A stretch of DNA of 39,432 nucleotides from JACCZX01 sp038216465. Its GTDB lineage: Bacteria > Pseudomonadota > Gammaproteobacteria > Burkholderiales > Burkholderiaceae_F. The notes beneath the pieces were generated by a model. It was not told the DNA's origin. It searched no databases and worked only from the letters and a program-made list of their open reading frames with translations. This document shows positions 29,564 to 39,417 of this stretch, in pieces; position 1 is the first letter of the stretch, and each line of letters opens with the position of its first letter. A program made the position numbers and the translations under genes. The stretch lies in NCBI GenBank assembly GCA_038216465.1, contig JBBQQC010000026.1, positions 1-39,432 on the forward strand. The letters are read 5' to 3'.

Positions 29564-31869
29564 TCGAAGTCCAGATCGACGGCCGGAAAGTCGAGGTGCC
29601 GGAAGGCAGCACGCTGATGGACGCGGCTAACCGGCTCGGAATCTATGTTCCCCACTTCTGTTATCACAAGAAGCTGACGATTGCTGCGAATTGCCGCATG
29701 TGCCTGGTGGAAGTCGAGAAGGCACCGAAACCTTTACCGGCGTGCGCGACCCCCGTCAGCAAGGGAATGATCGCGCGTACGCAGTCGGCTTACGCGAAGC
29801 AGGCGCAGAAATCGGTGATGGAGTTCTTGCTGATCAACCATCCGCTCGACTGTCCGATTTGCGATCAGGGCGGCGAGTGTCAGCTTCAGGATCTCGCGGT
29901 CGGATATGGTAGTTCAGCGAGCCGGTATTCGGAGCCCAAGCGGGTGGTGTTTCACAAGAGCATGGGACCGTTGATCTCAGCCGAGGAGATGACACGGTGT
30001 ATTCATTGCACGCGCTGTGTGCGCTTCGGCCAGGAAGTGGCAGGTGTAATGGAACTCGGCATGGCCGGGCGTGGAGAGCATGCGGAGATTTTGAGTTTCG
30101 TCGGGGAGTCGGTCGACTCCGAGCTGTCCGGCAACATGATCGATCTGTGCCCGGTCGGGGCGTTGACCAGCAAGCCGTTTCGCTACGAGGCGCGTGCGTG
30201 GGAGCTGTCGCGGCGCAAGTCCGTCAGCCCGCACGATTCGTTCGGGTCGAATCTGATTGTGCAAGTGAAAAACAACGTAGTGATGCGCGTTCTGCCGTTC
30301 GAGAATGAGGCGGTCAACGAATGCTGGCTGTCGGACCGCGATCGCTTTTCGTACGAAGGGTTGAACGCGCCGGATCGCTTGCTGAAGCCGATGCTGAAGC
30401 AGGGCGGACAGTGGAGCGAAGTTGACTGGGCGGTTGCGCTGGAATACGCGGCCAACGCGCTGACTGAAGTGAAACGCGAGCGTGGCGCGGAGGCGATTGG
30501 TGCTCTCGCTTCGCCAGGTAGCACCGTCGAAGAATTGCATCTGCTGTCGAAGGTCGTGCGCGGACTGGGCTCGGACAATATTGACTTTCGCTTGCGTGAA
30601 TCTGATTCTTCGGCTGCTGGTGTGCCGTGGCTCGGAATGAAGATTGCCGACATCGGCACGTTGCAGAGTGTGCTGCTGGTGGGCTCGACACTCCGTAAGG
30701 ATCATCCGCTGCTGTCCGCGCGATTGCGTGCGTCAGCCAAACGCGGCTGCAAGATCAACGTGCTGCACGCCGTCGATTCTGAGCTGCTGATGCCGGTGGC
30801 GAATAAGTGCATCGTGCGGCCGAGCGAGTGGGTGAGTGCGTTGTGCGAAATCGCGGCTGCGATTGCGGGCGAGCGTGCGCCGACCCACGAAGTGCCGGTG
30901 GGTGATCGGGCCAAGGCGATCGCAATGTCGTTGATCGCGGGCGAGCGAAAGGCGATCTGGCTCGGCAACGCCGCCGTGCAGCACCCGGCAGCGGCGCAGC
31001 TGCGCGCGTGGGCACAGTGGATTGCAAAGGCGACTGGAGCAACCGTCGGTGTACTGACCGAAGGGGCGAATACGGTGGGTGGCCATCTGCTGGGCGCACA
31101 TCCGCGGCAGGGCGGGCTGAACGCGCGCGAGATGATCGAGCAACCGCGCAAGGCGTATGTGCTGTGGAACGTCGAGCCCGACTACGACGTCGCCAACCCC
31201 GCTGCGGCCGCGCGAGCGCTGCAGGCGGCGGACGCCGTGATCGCGTGTTCGGTTTATCGCAACGGTGCGCTCGACTACGCGGACGTGATCTTGCCGATCG
31301 CACCGTTCACAGAGACCGCCGGCACGTTCATCAGCTGCGAAGGGCGCGTGCAAAGTTTCAACGGCACCGTGCGGCCTGCCGGTCAAGCGCGGCCCGGCTG
31401 GAAAGTGTTGCGCGTTCTCGGCAATCTGCTGGGCCTTGCAGGCTTCGAGTACGAGACATCCGACCAGGTTCGCGACGAAGCGCTAGCCGCGGATGTCGGC
31501 GCGATGCTGTCGAATGAAACTTCGATCGCGCCGGAGAAACCTGCGGGTGTGCGAGGTGTGACGAGCGCAGTGGAAAGAATTGCCGATGTTCCGATTTATT
31601 TCAGCGACCCGATCGTGCGGCGCTCGGGACCGCTACAGGCGACTCGCGATGCGAGACAGCCCAAGGCGCGGGCGAATGCCCGTGTGTTGCAGTTGTTCGG
31701 TGTCACTGACGGCGACAAGGCGCGCGTAAGGCAGGGTGACGCATCGGCGTTGCTGGAGGTCGCGCTTGACGAAAGCGTCGCGGATGGTGCGGTGTTTGTT
31801 TCCGCGGGCCACGAATCGACGGCAACGCTCGGCCCGATGTTCGGCCCCATCACGCTCGAGCGCGCGTAA
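29560..31869 (+). CDS. nuoG: NADH-quinone oxidoreductase subunit G
   Basis: This 769-aa (75-kDa type) iron-sulfur subunit has an N-terminal 2Fe-2S ferredoxin domain with Cys34, 45, 48 and 62, and the His-ligated cluster His94/Cys98/Cys101/Cys107 (NHPLDCPICDQGGEC). A 4Fe-4S site follows (CIHCTRCVRFGQE, then DLCPVGAL), and a molybdopterin-oxidoreductase-like C-terminal domain that has lost its cofactor. The extra N7 cluster motif of E. coli-type NuoG is not evident. The GTG start overlaps nuoF. The protein ends one base into the nuoH ATG. Confidence 0.97.
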   Translation: MIEVQIDGRKVEVPEGSTLMDAANRLGIYVPHFCYHKKLTIAANCRMCLVEVEKAPKPLPACATPVSKGMIARTQSAYAKQAQKSVMEFLLINHPLDCPICDQGGECQLQDLAVGYGSSASRYSEPKRVVFHKSMGPLISAEEMTRCIHCTRCVRFGQEVAGVMELGMAGRGEHAEILSFVGESVDSELSGNMIDLCPVGALTSKPFRYEARAWELSRRKSVSPHDSFGSNLIVQVKNNVVMRVLPFENEAVNECWLSDRDRFSYEGLNAPDRLLKPMLKQGGQWSEVDWAVALEYAANALTEVKRERGAEAIGALASPGSTVEELHLLSKVVRGLGSDNIDFRLRESDSSAAGVPWLGMKIADIGTLQSVLLVGSTLRKDHPLLSARLRASAKRGCKINVLHAVDSELLMPVANKCIVRPSEWVSALCEIAAAIAGERAPTHEVPVGDRAKAIAMSLIAGERKAIWLGNAAVQHPAAAQLRAWAQWIAKATGATVGVLTEGANTVGGHLLGAHPRQGGLNAREMIEQPRKAYVLWNVEPDYDVANPAAAARALQAADAVIACSVYRNGALDYADVILPIAPFTETAGTFISCEGRVQSFNGTVRPAGQARPGWKVLRVLGNLLGLAGFEYETSDQVRDEALAADVGAMLSNETSIAPEKPAGVRGVTSAVERIADVPIYFSDPIVRRSGPLQATRDARQPKARANARVLQLFGVTDGDKARVRQGDASALLEVALDESVADGAVFVSAGHESTATLGPMFGPITLERA

Positions 31870-32960
31870 TGGACGCAATCACGACCTACGGTAGTCAAAC
31901 ACTGGGCGCGGCTTGGCCGGTCGTATGGTCGCTGGCCAAGATCATTGCGATCGTGGTGCCGATCCTTGGTCTGGTGGCGTATCTGACGCTGTGGGAGCGG
32001 CGGCTGATCGGCTGGTTCCATATTCGTATGGGCCCCAATCGCGTCGGCCCGCTGGGCCTGCTGCAGCCGATTGCCGACGCGTTCAAGCTGATTACCAAGG
32101 AAATCATCACGCCGTCGCAGTCGGACCGATCGCTGTTCTTCCTGGCGCCGGTCGTCATCCTGATGCCGGCACTTGCGGCCTGGGCTGTGATTCCGTTTGG
32201 GCCCGGCGTCGTGCTGTCCGACATCAACGCCGGCCTGCTGTTCGTGATGGCGATCACGTCGGTCGGCGTCTACGGCGTCATCATCGCAGGGTGGGCATCG
32301 AACTCCAAGTACGCATTTCTGGGCGCGATGCGCGCTGCGGCGCAGATGGTCAGCTACGAAATCGGCATGGGCTTTGTGCTGGTGACGGTGCTGATGGTTG
32401 CGGGCACGCTGAATTTGACGCAGATCGTGGTCAGCCAGAACACCGGCACGTTCGCATCGATGGGGCTGAACTTCCTGTCGTGGAACTGGTTGCCGCTGCT
32501 GCCGCTGTTCGTTATCTACGTCGTCTCGAGCATTGCCGAAACGAATCGGCATCCGTTCGACGTCGTCGAAGGCGAATCTGAGATCGTCGCCGGCCACATG
32601 GTCGAGTACTCGGGCATGAGCTTCGCGATTTTCTTCCTGGCCGAATACGCGAACATGATCCTGCTGTCGACCGTGGCAACGATCATGTTCCTCGGAGGCT
32701 GGGCGGCGCCGGTTGATCTCGGGCGACTGCTGGGGTTCGTCGTTCCGCCGGTGCTGGTGTCGCTGACGAGCTGGTTCTGGCTGTTGGCGAAGGTCTTCTT
32801 TGTCGTTTCGCTGTTCGTCTGGTTTCGCGCATCGTTTCCGCGCTATCGCTACGACCAGATCATGCGTCTCGGCTGGAAGATATTCATTCCGCTGACGCTG
32901 GTGTGGCTGGTCGTGATCGCGGTGTGGATGCAAACGCCCTGGAACATCTGGAGCAAGTAA
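31869..32960 (+). CDS. nuoH: NADH-quinone oxidoreductase subunit H
   Basis: This 363-aa membrane subunit joins the quinone site to the proton-pumping arm. About eight spans are predicted. Family marks are YLTLWERRLIGWFHIRMGPN near residue 40, GPLGLLQPIADAFKL, and the acidic loop ETNRHPFDVVEGESEIVAG that lines the quinone channel. The C-terminal span ends PWNIWSK. The ATG shares one base with the nuoG TAA. Length and acidic residues look standard. Confidence 0.98.
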   Translation: MDAITTYGSQTLGAAWPVVWSLAKIIAIVVPILGLVAYLTLWERRLIGWFHIRMGPNRVGPLGLLQPIADAFKLITKEIITPSQSDRSLFFLAPVVILMPALAAWAVIPFGPGVVLSDINAGLLFVMAITSVGVYGVIIAGWASNSKYAFLGAMRAAAQMVSYEIGMGFVLVTVLMVAGTLNLTQIVVSQNTGTFASMGLNFLSWNWLPLLPLFVIYVVSSIAETNRHPFDVVEGESEIVAGHMVEYSGMSFAIFFLAEYANMILLSTVATIMFLGGWAAPVDLGRLLGFVVPPVLVSLTSWFWLLAKVFFVVSLFVWFRASFPRYRYDQIMRLGWKIFIPLTLVWLVVIAVWMQTPWNIWSK

Positions 32961-32964
32961 CTCG

Positions 32965-33453
32965 ATGGGCGCGGTCAGGGAATTCTTCGATAGCCTGCTG
33001 CTGCGGGAGCTGGTCAAGGGCCTCGCGCTGACGGGCCGGTACGCGTTCTCGCGCAAGATCACCATTCAGTATCCCGAAGAGAAAACGCCGATCTCGCCGC
33101 GCTTTCGCGGACTGCACGCGCTGCGCCGCTACCCGAACGGCGAAGAGCGCTGCATCGCGTGCAAGCTGTGCGAGGCGGTTTGCCCGGCACTCGCCATCAC
33201 GATCGAGTCCGATCAGCGCGAAGACGGCACACGCCGTACGACGCGCTATGACATCGATCTGACCAAGTGCATCTTCTGCGGGCTGTGCGAGGAAAGCTGC
33301 CCGGTCGATTCGATTGTCGAGACGCACATCCTCGAGTACCACGGTGAGCAGCGCGGCGATTTGTACTACACAAAGCCGATGCTGCTCGCGATCGGCGATC
33401 GCTACGAAAAGGAAATCGCAGCGGCACGCACGGCCGATGCCCCCTATCGCTGA
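32965..33453 (+). CDS. nuoI: NADH-quinone oxidoreductase subunit I
   Basis: This 162-aa peripheral subunit holds two 4Fe-4S clusters (N6a and N6b) that relay electrons to NuoB. The two motifs are CIACKLCEAVCP (Cys63, 66, 69, 73) and CIFCGLCEESCP (Cys102, 105, 108, 112). An N-terminal amphipathic segment (residues 5-30) anchors it at the membrane arm. The ATG lies 4 nt after nuoH, and the TGA shares one base with the nuoJ ATG. The second motif continues VDSIVETHILEY, as is usual in the family. Confidence 0.98.
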   Translation: MGAVREFFDSLLLRELVKGLALTGRYAFSRKITIQYPEEKTPISPRFRGLHALRRYPNGEERCIACKLCEAVCPALAITIESDQREDGTRRTTRYDIDLTKCIFCGLCEESCPVDSIVETHILEYHGEQRGDLYYTKPMLLAIGDRYEKEIAAARTADAPYR

Positions 33454-34070
33454 TGGGCGCTCAAACCGTTCTGTTTCTGATTTTCGCCGGCGTGCTGCTG
33501 ATCGCAGCTCTGCGGGTGATTACCGCACGCAATCCGGTGCACGCGGTGCTGTTTCTCGTGCTGGCGTTCTTTTCGGCGGCGGCGCTGTGGATTCTTCTGC
33601 GCGCTGAGTTCCTCGCGATTGCGCTGGTGCTGGTCTATGTAGGCGCGGTAATGGTGCTGTTCCTGTTCGTCGTGATGATGCTCGACATCAATATCGACAA
33701 GATAAGGCAGGGCTTCTGGCGTAATGCACCGTGGGGCTTCGGCGTCGCCGCGCTGATCGTTCTGCAGATGTGGCTTGTGTTGTCGCAACCTCAGTGGCAG
33801 GGCATGACGCGCTCGGGGCCCGGCATCGCGAATGCGGACAACACGCGAGCGCTGGGAACACTGACGTTTACCGAATATGTATTTCCTCTGCAGATTGCGG
33901 GAGTGATTCTGCTGGTGGCGATCATCGCGGCGATTGCGTTGACGTTGCGCGGGCGGAAGGATTCGAAGAGCCAGGATCCGTCGCAGCAGGTGCTGGCCCG
34001 CAGCCAGGACCGGGTGCGGTTGGTCACTATGGCGACTGAAGACAGAGCGCGGCAAACAAAAATCACATAG
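33453..34070 (+). CDS. nuoJ: NADH-quinone oxidoreductase subunit J
   Basis: This 205-aa membrane subunit has five predicted spans. The conserved third-span segment LAIALVLVYVGAVMVLFLFVVMM in family register contains the pi-bulge helix that couples quinone chemistry to pumping; I see EFLAIALVLVYVG at about residues 51-63. The C-terminal tail is polar and less conserved (RKDSKSQDPSQQV). The ATG overlaps nuoI by one base, and nuoK follows after 14 nt. Confidence 0.96.
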   Translation: MGAQTVLFLIFAGVLLIAALRVITARNPVHAVLFLVLAFFSAAALWILLRAEFLAIALVLVYVGAVMVLFLFVVMMLDINIDKIRQGFWRNAPWGFGVAALIVLQMWLVLSQPQWQGMTRSGPGIANADNTRALGTLTFTEYVFPLQIAGVILLVAIIAAIALTLRGRKDSKSQDPSQQVLARSQDRVRLVTMATEDRARQTKIT

Positions 34071-34084
34071 GCGAGAGGAACTCC

Positions 34085-34390
34085 GTGGTATCGCTGTCCT
34101 GGTATTTGGGCGTCGGCGCGTTGCTGTTTGCGATCAGCGTCGTCGGAATATTTCTAAATAGAAAGAATCTGATCGTTCTGCTGATGGCGATCGAGCTGAT
34201 GCTGCTCGCCGTCAACATCAACTTCGTCGCGTTCTCGCATTTCCTGGGCAACTATCACGGACAGGTCTTCGTCTTTTTCATCCTGACGGTGGCCGCGGCC
34301 GAGTCGGCCATCGGGCTTGCGATTCTGGTCGTGCTGTTTCGCAATCTGTCGACGATCGATGTGCAAGAGCTCGACCTGTTGAAGGGATAA
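34085..34390 (+). CDS. nuoK: NADH-quinone oxidoreductase subunit K
   Basis: This 101-aa membrane subunit with three spans is homologous to MrpC/MnhC. Two membrane acidic residues expected for proton transfer are visible, in LMAIELMLLAVN (about residue 36) and AAAESAIGLAILV (about residue 72). The GTG start has GAGAGGAA 6 nt upstream in a 14-nt gap. Length is standard. It is followed by nuoL after 6 nt. Confidence 0.97.
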   Translation: MVSLSWYLGVGALLFAISVVGIFLNRKNLIVLLMAIELMLLAVNINFVAFSHFLGNYHGQVFVFFILTVAAAESAIGLAILVVLFRNLSTIDVQELDLLKG

Positions 34391-34396
34391 GTTTCG

Positions 34397-36409
34397 GTGC
34401 GAGGTCTGTATCTCTTGGTGCCGTTGGCGCCGCTGGTTGGAGCGCTCGTCGCAGGGCTGGGCGGCAAAATCGTCGGCCGAACCGGCGCGCACGTGGTCAC
34501 CATCCTCGGTGTGCTGGTCGCGACGGTTGCGTCGTTCATGGTGCTATCCGACGTAATGGGCGGCACGACGTTCGACGGCACCGTCTATACGTGGGCGGTA
34601 GTCGGCGGACTGAAGCTGGAAGTTGGCTTTCTGATCGATCCGCTGACGGCGCTGATGATGGTCGTCGTCACTTTCGTGTCGCTGATGGTGCACGTTTACA
34701 CGATTGGCTACATGGCCGACGACCCTGGGTATCAACGCTTCTTTTCTTATATCTCGCTCTTCACGTTCAGCATGCTGATGCTGGTGATGAGCAACAACTT
34801 TCTGCAGCTGTTCTTTGGCTGGGAAGCGGTCGGCCTGATGTCGTATCTGCTGATCGGCTTTTGGTACCAGCGGCCGACGGCGATCTACGCCAATCTGAAA
34901 GCGTTCATCGTCAACCGGGTCGGCGACTTCGGCTTCGTACTCGGTATCGGCCTCGTGTACGCGTATTTTGGAACGCTGCACTACGCGCAGGTATTCGCCG
35001 CGGCGCCCGCGATGGCCGCGCGCGCGGTCGAGTTGATCCCGGGTACGCCGTGGCTGCTGATGACGGTTATCTGCATCTGCCTGTTCATCGGTGCGATGGG
35101 CAAGAGCGCGCAGTTTCCGCTGCATGTCTGGCTGCCCGACTCGATGGAAGGCCCGACACCGATCTCCGCACTGATTCACGCCGCGACGATGGTGACCGCC
35201 GGCATATTCATGGTCGCGCGCATGTCGCCGCTGTTCGAGCTGTCGGATGTCGCGTTGTCGTTCGTCATCGTGATCGGTGCGATCACGGCGTTCTTCATGG
35301 GCATTTTGGGGATCGTGCAGAACGACATCAAGCGGGTGGTTGCGTATTCGACGTTGTCTCAGCTCGGCTACATGACGGTCGCGCTCGGTGCGTCGGCCTA
35401 TTCGGCAGGCATTTTTCACTTGATGACGCACGCATTTTTCAAGGCACTGCTTTTCCTGGCCGCCGGTTCTGTAATCATCGGCATGCACCATGATCAGGAC
35501 ATTCGCAACATGGGCGGGTTATGGAAGAAGATGCCTGTCACGTGGATCACTGCGCTGGTCGGGTCGTTGGCGCTGATCGGCGCTCCATTCTTTTCGGGCT
35601 TCTACTCGAAGGATTCGATCATCGTTGCGACCCACGCCGCGGCCGCAAGCGGGCAATGGGGTGCCAGCGTGGCCTACTGGGCGCTGACGCTCGGCGTCTT
35701 TATCACCGCGTTCTATTCGTTCCGGATGTTCTTTCTCGTCTTTCACGGCGCGCCGCGCTGGCATCACAAGCAGCGCCACGGCGAACACGACGACGAGCAC
35801 CACGGCGACGAGCATCAGGGCGGGCCGCATGAATCCGCCAACGTAGTGACCGTGCCGCTAGTGCTGCTGGCGCTTCCTTCGCTGGTCATCGGTTTCGTCA
35901 CGGTCGAGTGGATGCTCGGCGGCGACTTCTTTGGCGGTTCGATCGTGGTCGACGCCACGCGGCACCCAGCGGTGACGCACGTCGCTGAAGAGGCTCGCAG
36001 CGCGCTCGGCATGGCGCTGCACGGATTCGTCTCGGTGCCGACCTACCTTGCGCTAGGCGGTGTGGCGCTCGCGTGGTTCTTGTATTTGAAGCGGCCTGGG
36101 CTGGCCGATGCGTTGAAGCGGCGCTTTTCCGGCCTGTATCGGTTACTCGATAACAAGTACTACCTCGATCGCATCAATGAGGTGGTGTTTGCCGGCGGTG
36201 CGCGCAAGCTCGGCTTCGGTCTATGGCGCGGCGGCGACGTCGGATTGATCGACGGCATAGCGATCAACGGCAGCGCCAGGGTCGTCGGATGGGTCGCGGG
36301 CGCAGCGCGTCTGCTGCAGTCAGGCTACATCTACCACTACGCGTTCGGAATGATCATTGGCGTTCTGATCCTGATCACGGTGTTCGTCACGCTCAACATC
36401 GTGCGGTAA
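34397..36409 (+). CDS. nuoL: NADH-quinone oxidoreductase subunit L
   Basis: This 670-aa antiporter-like subunit lies at the distal end of the membrane arm, with a long lateral helix at its C-terminus. Family marks are LFFGWEAVGLMSYLLIGFW with the conserved Glu, MGKSAQFPLHVWLPDSMEGP with the key Lys, and ALIHAATMVTAGIFM. Residues about 454-478 form a His/Asp/Glu-rich cytoplasmic loop (HHKQRHGEHDDEHHGDEH). The GTG start and length are normal for betaproteobacteria. The long C-terminal amphipathic helix begins after residue 530. Confidence 0.97.
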   Translation: MRGLYLLVPLAPLVGALVAGLGGKIVGRTGAHVVTILGVLVATVASFMVLSDVMGGTTFDGTVYTWAVVGGLKLEVGFLIDPLTALMMVVVTFVSLMVHVYTIGYMADDPGYQRFFSYISLFTFSMLMLVMSNNFLQLFFGWEAVGLMSYLLIGFWYQRPTAIYANLKAFIVNRVGDFGFVLGIGLVYAYFGTLHYAQVFAAAPAMAARAVELIPGTPWLLMTVICICLFIGAMGKSAQFPLHVWLPDSMEGPTPISALIHAATMVTAGIFMVARMSPLFELSDVALSFVIVIGAITAFFMGILGIVQNDIKRVVAYSTLSQLGYMTVALGASAYSAGIFHLMTHAFFKALLFLAAGSVIIGMHHDQDIRNMGGLWKKMPVTWITALVGSLALIGAPFFSGFYSKDSIIVATHAAAASGQWGASVAYWALTLGVFITAFYSFRMFFLVFHGAPRWHHKQRHGEHDDEHHGDEHQGGPHESANVVTVPLVLLALPSLVIGFVTVEWMLGGDFFGGSIVVDATRHPAVTHVAEEARSALGMALHGFVSVPTYLALGGVALAWFLYLKRPGLADALKRRFSGLYRLLDNKYYLDRINEVVFAGGARKLGFGLWRGGDVGLIDGIAINGSARVVGWVAGAARLLQSGYIYHYAFGMIIGVLILITVFVTLNIVR

Positions 36410-36411
36410 CC

Positions 36412-37920
36412 GTGCAGACCGCGACTGCCTGGCTCAGCCTTGCGATCTGGATTCCGATCGGGTTCGGTGTGGCGATACTCGCCGCCGGACGCGATCGCAA
36501 TCTGGACATAATTCGCGCGCTGGCGCTGATTGGCAGCGTGCTCGGGCTGGCGGTCACCATCCCGCTGTATGCCGGCTTCGATCCGTCGTTCGCGCAGCTG
36601 CAGTTTGTCGAGAACGTGCCGTGGATTGATCGGCTGAACTCGCATTATCACCTGGGCGTCGACGGCATTTCGATCTGGTTCGTGCTGCTGACCGCGTTCA
36701 TGACGGTGATCGTCGTGCTGGCGGGCTGGCAGGTAATCGAAACACGCGTGTCGCAGTACTACGCAGCGTTCCTGATCCTTTCCGGACTGTTGATCGGCGC
36801 GTTCGCCGCTGCCGATGGCTTGCTGTTCTACGTTTTCTTCGAAGCCACGCTGGTTCCGATGTACGTGATCATCGGCATTTGGGGCGGCGCCAACCGTCTC
36901 TACGCGGCGATCAAGTTTTTTCTTTACACCTTTGCAGGATCGCTGTTGATGCTGGTGGCGCTGGTGTACTTGTACTACGCGTCCGCGGGCCGGTTCGGCA
37001 TTTTCGACTGGCACGAGGTTCGTATCGGCATGACGGCGCAAACGCTGCTGTTTCTCGCGTTCTTTGCAGCATTCGCGGTCAAGGTGCCGATGTGGCCGGT
37101 GCATACCTGGCTTCCGGATGCGCACGTCGAGGCGCCGACGGGAGGTTCGATCATCCTCGCAGCAATCATGTTGAAGCTGGGCGCGTACGGCTTTCTGCGC
37201 TTTTCGCTGCCGATCGCGCCCGACGCATCGCACGCGCTCGCGGGCTATGTGATCGCGCTGTCGCTGATTGCGGTCGTCTACATTGGGCTGGTCGCACTGG
37301 TGCAGGCCGACATGAAGAAGCTCGTAGCGTATTCGTCGATCGCGCACATGGGCTTCGTTACCCTCGGCTTTTTCATCTTTAACCCGATCGGCATGACGGG
37401 CGGCATCGTGCAGATGATCTCGCACGGCTTCGTATCGGGTGCAATGTTTTTCTGCATCGGCGTGATGTATGACCGCATGCACAGCCGCAACATCGCCGAC
37501 TACGGCGGCGTCGTCAACACGATGCCGAAGTTCGCGGCGTTTTTCATGTTGTTCGTGATGGCAAACGCGGGGTTACCGGCAACTAGCGGGTTTGTCGGAG
37601 AGTTCATGGTGATCCTGGGCGCGGTGCAGTTCAATTTCTGGATTGCGGTGATTGCAGGTACCACGCTCGTCCTTGGCGCTGCTTACTCTTTGTGGATGTA
37701 CAAGCGGGTGATATTCGGCGACGTGGCCAATACGCACGTCGCCGAGCTGATCGACGTCAATCGCCGCGAGTTTGCAATCCTGACGCTGCTCGCTGCGGCC
37801 GTGCTGTGGATGGGCGTGTATCCGAAGCCGGTTACGAACCTGATGGATGCATCGGTCGCGCGGCTGTTGAAACATGTCGCCCTGTCGAAGCTGCCGCTTG
37901 CAACCGGAGCGGCGCGGTAG
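36412..37920 (+). CDS. nuoM: NADH-quinone oxidoreductase subunit M
   Basis: This 502-aa antiporter-like, proton-translocating subunit has about fourteen spans. It shows LLFYVFFEATLVPMYVIIGIW with the conserved Glu, KVPMWPVHTWLPDAHVEAPT with the central Lys, and QADMKKLVAYSSIAHMGFV. GTG 36412 lies 2 nt after the nuoL stop and gives the usual hydrophobic N-terminus; a frame from 36223 inside nuoL is rejected. The stop abuts the nuoN ATG with no gap. Confidence 0.97.
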   Translation: MQTATAWLSLAIWIPIGFGVAILAAGRDRNLDIIRALALIGSVLGLAVTIPLYAGFDPSFAQLQFVENVPWIDRLNSHYHLGVDGISIWFVLLTAFMTVIVVLAGWQVIETRVSQYYAAFLILSGLLIGAFAAADGLLFYVFFEATLVPMYVIIGIWGGANRLYAAIKFFLYTFAGSLLMLVALVYLYYASAGRFGIFDWHEVRIGMTAQTLLFLAFFAAFAVKVPMWPVHTWLPDAHVEAPTGGSIILAAIMLKLGAYGFLRFSLPIAPDASHALAGYVIALSLIAVVYIGLVALVQADMKKLVAYSSIAHMGFVTLGFFIFNPIGMTGGIVQMISHGFVSGAMFFCIGVMYDRMHSRNIADYGGVVNTMPKFAAFFMLFVMANAGLPATSGFVGEFMVILGAVQFNFWIAVIAGTTLVLGAAYSLWMYKRVIFGDVANTHVAELIDVNRREFAILTLLAAAVLWMGVYPKPVTNLMDASVARLLKHVALSKLPLATGAAR

Positions 37921-39417
37921 ATGAACTCGATGAACCTCGCTGCTGCCTTGCCCGAGATTGTCCTGCTTGCGGCTGCCTGCGTGGTGCTGGTGGTCGATCT
38001 GTTCGTATCTGACGCGCAGCGGAACGTGACGTACGGGCTGACGATGACGGCGCTGCTGGTGGTCGCTGTTGCCGTGATTGCAATGCTTGCACGCAATGAA
38101 GTGACCATCAGTTTTGGCGGCATGTATATCGCCGATCCGATGGGGCACGTTCTCAAGCTGTTCGCCATCGTGTGCTGCGGCTTCATGCTGGTTTGCGCGC
38201 AGTCGTACGCGCGGGCGCGCGGAATCTGGAAAGGCGAGCTATTCAGCCTGACGCTGTTCACGCTGCTGGGAATCATGCTGATGATCTCGGCCAATAACCT
38301 GCTGGTGGTCTACCTCGGGCTCGAACTGCAGTCGCTCTCGATGTATGCGCTGGTGGCCCTGCGACGCGACGACCCGCGCTCGAGCGAGGCGGCAATGAAG
38401 TACTTCGTCCTCGGCTCCCTTGCGTCCGGGTTTCTTCTGTACGGGATGTCGATGCTGTACGGCGCCACCGGCACGCTCGAAATCGACGAGCTGGCACGCC
38501 GTGTGGCGAGCGGACAGGTCATCAGCCGCGCGCCGCTGCTGCTCGGCATCGTTTTCGTGATCGCCGGCCTGGGGTTCAAGTTCGGCGTTGTGCCGTTCCA
38601 TATGTGGGCGCCCGACGTTTACCAGGGCGCGCCGACGCCGATCACGCTTCTGATCAGCTCGGCGCCGGAGCTCGCGATCTTTGCGATTGCTTTCCGCATC
38701 CTGGTCGAGGGGCTGCTACCGCTGGCGATCGACTGGCAGAAGATGCTGGCGCTGCTCGCAGTCGCATCGCTGGTCCTCGGCAATCTGACTGCCATCGCGC
38801 AGACCAATTTGAAGCGGATGCTTGCGTATTCGACCATTGCGCAAATGGGATTCGTGCTGCTCGCGATGCTGTCGGGCGTTGCCGCCGGTGATCCGAAAGC
38901 GATTTCCAGTTCTTACAGCGCGGCGATGTTCTATCTGATCACGTATGCGCTGTCCTCCCTCGGCACGTTCGGCATCATCCTGCTGCTCTCCCGGCGAGGA
39001 TTTGAAGCCGAGGAGATTGCCGATTTCCGCGGTCTCGGCAAGCGCAGTCCCTGGTACGCGTTCCTGATGATGCTGTTGATGTTCTCGCTCGCCGGCGTTC
39101 CACCTACGGTCGGGTTCTACGCGAAGCTCGTGGTGCTGCAGGCACTGCTCAGCGAAGGCACGACGGCGGCCGGTATATCGCTTGCGGTAATCGCAGTTTC
39201 GTTTTCGTTGATCGCGGCGTTCTACTACCTGCGCGTGGTCAAGACGATGTACTTCGACGACCCAACGCCCGAAGCCGCGGCGATCCCGCTTACTGCTCCG
39301 ACCGACATGCGCGTCGCGCTGACTCTTAACGGCCTGCTGGTGCTCGTCCTCGGTATCCTGCCGCAGTACCTACTGCAGCTATGCGCCAGCGCGGTGACGC
39401 GCACGCTTGGCGGCTAG
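37921..39417 (+). CDS. nuoN: NADH-quinone oxidoreductase subunit N
   Basis: This 498-aa antiporter-like subunit, the third of the set, packs next to NuoK. Family marks are LLVVYLGLELQSLSMYALVA with the conserved Glu, FKFGVVPFHMWAPDVYQGAP with the Lys, and QTNLKRMLAYSTIAQMGFV. The ATG directly follows the nuoM TAG with GGAG 11 nt upstream; a second in-frame ATG at 37930 is a possible start. The gene is complete and ends 15 bp before the window edge, completing nuoA to nuoN. Confidence 0.97.
   Translation: MNSMNLAAALPEIVLLAAACVVLVVDLFVSDAQRNVTYGLTMTALLVVAVAVIAMLARNEVTISFGGMYIADPMGHVLKLFAIVCCGFMLVCAQSYARARGIWKGELFSLTLFTLLGIMLMISANNLLVVYLGLELQSLSMYALVALRRDDPRSSEAAMKYFVLGSLASGFLLYGMSMLYGATGTLEIDELARRVASGQVISRAPLLLGIVFVIAGLGFKFGVVPFHMWAPDVYQGAPTPITLLISSAPELAIFAIAFRILVEGLLPLAIDWQKMLALLAVASLVLGNLTAIAQTNLKRMLAYSTIAQMGFVLLAMLSGVAAGDPKAISSSYSAAMFYLITYALSSLGTFGIILLLSRRGFEAEEIADFRGLGKRSPWYAFLMMLLMFSLAGVPPTVGFYAKLVVLQALLSEGTTAAGISLAVIAVSFSLIAAFYYLRVVKTMYFDDPTPEAAAIPLTAPTDMRVALTLNGLLVLVLGILPQYLLQLCASAVTRTLGG

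Noticed and set aside
31596..33065. 489-aa open frame on the minus strand across nuoG, nuoH and nuoI
   Set aside because: Its low-complexity His/Arg/Gln/Asp composition is the usual antisense shadow of membrane-protein codons, and it crosses gene borders with no initiation signal.
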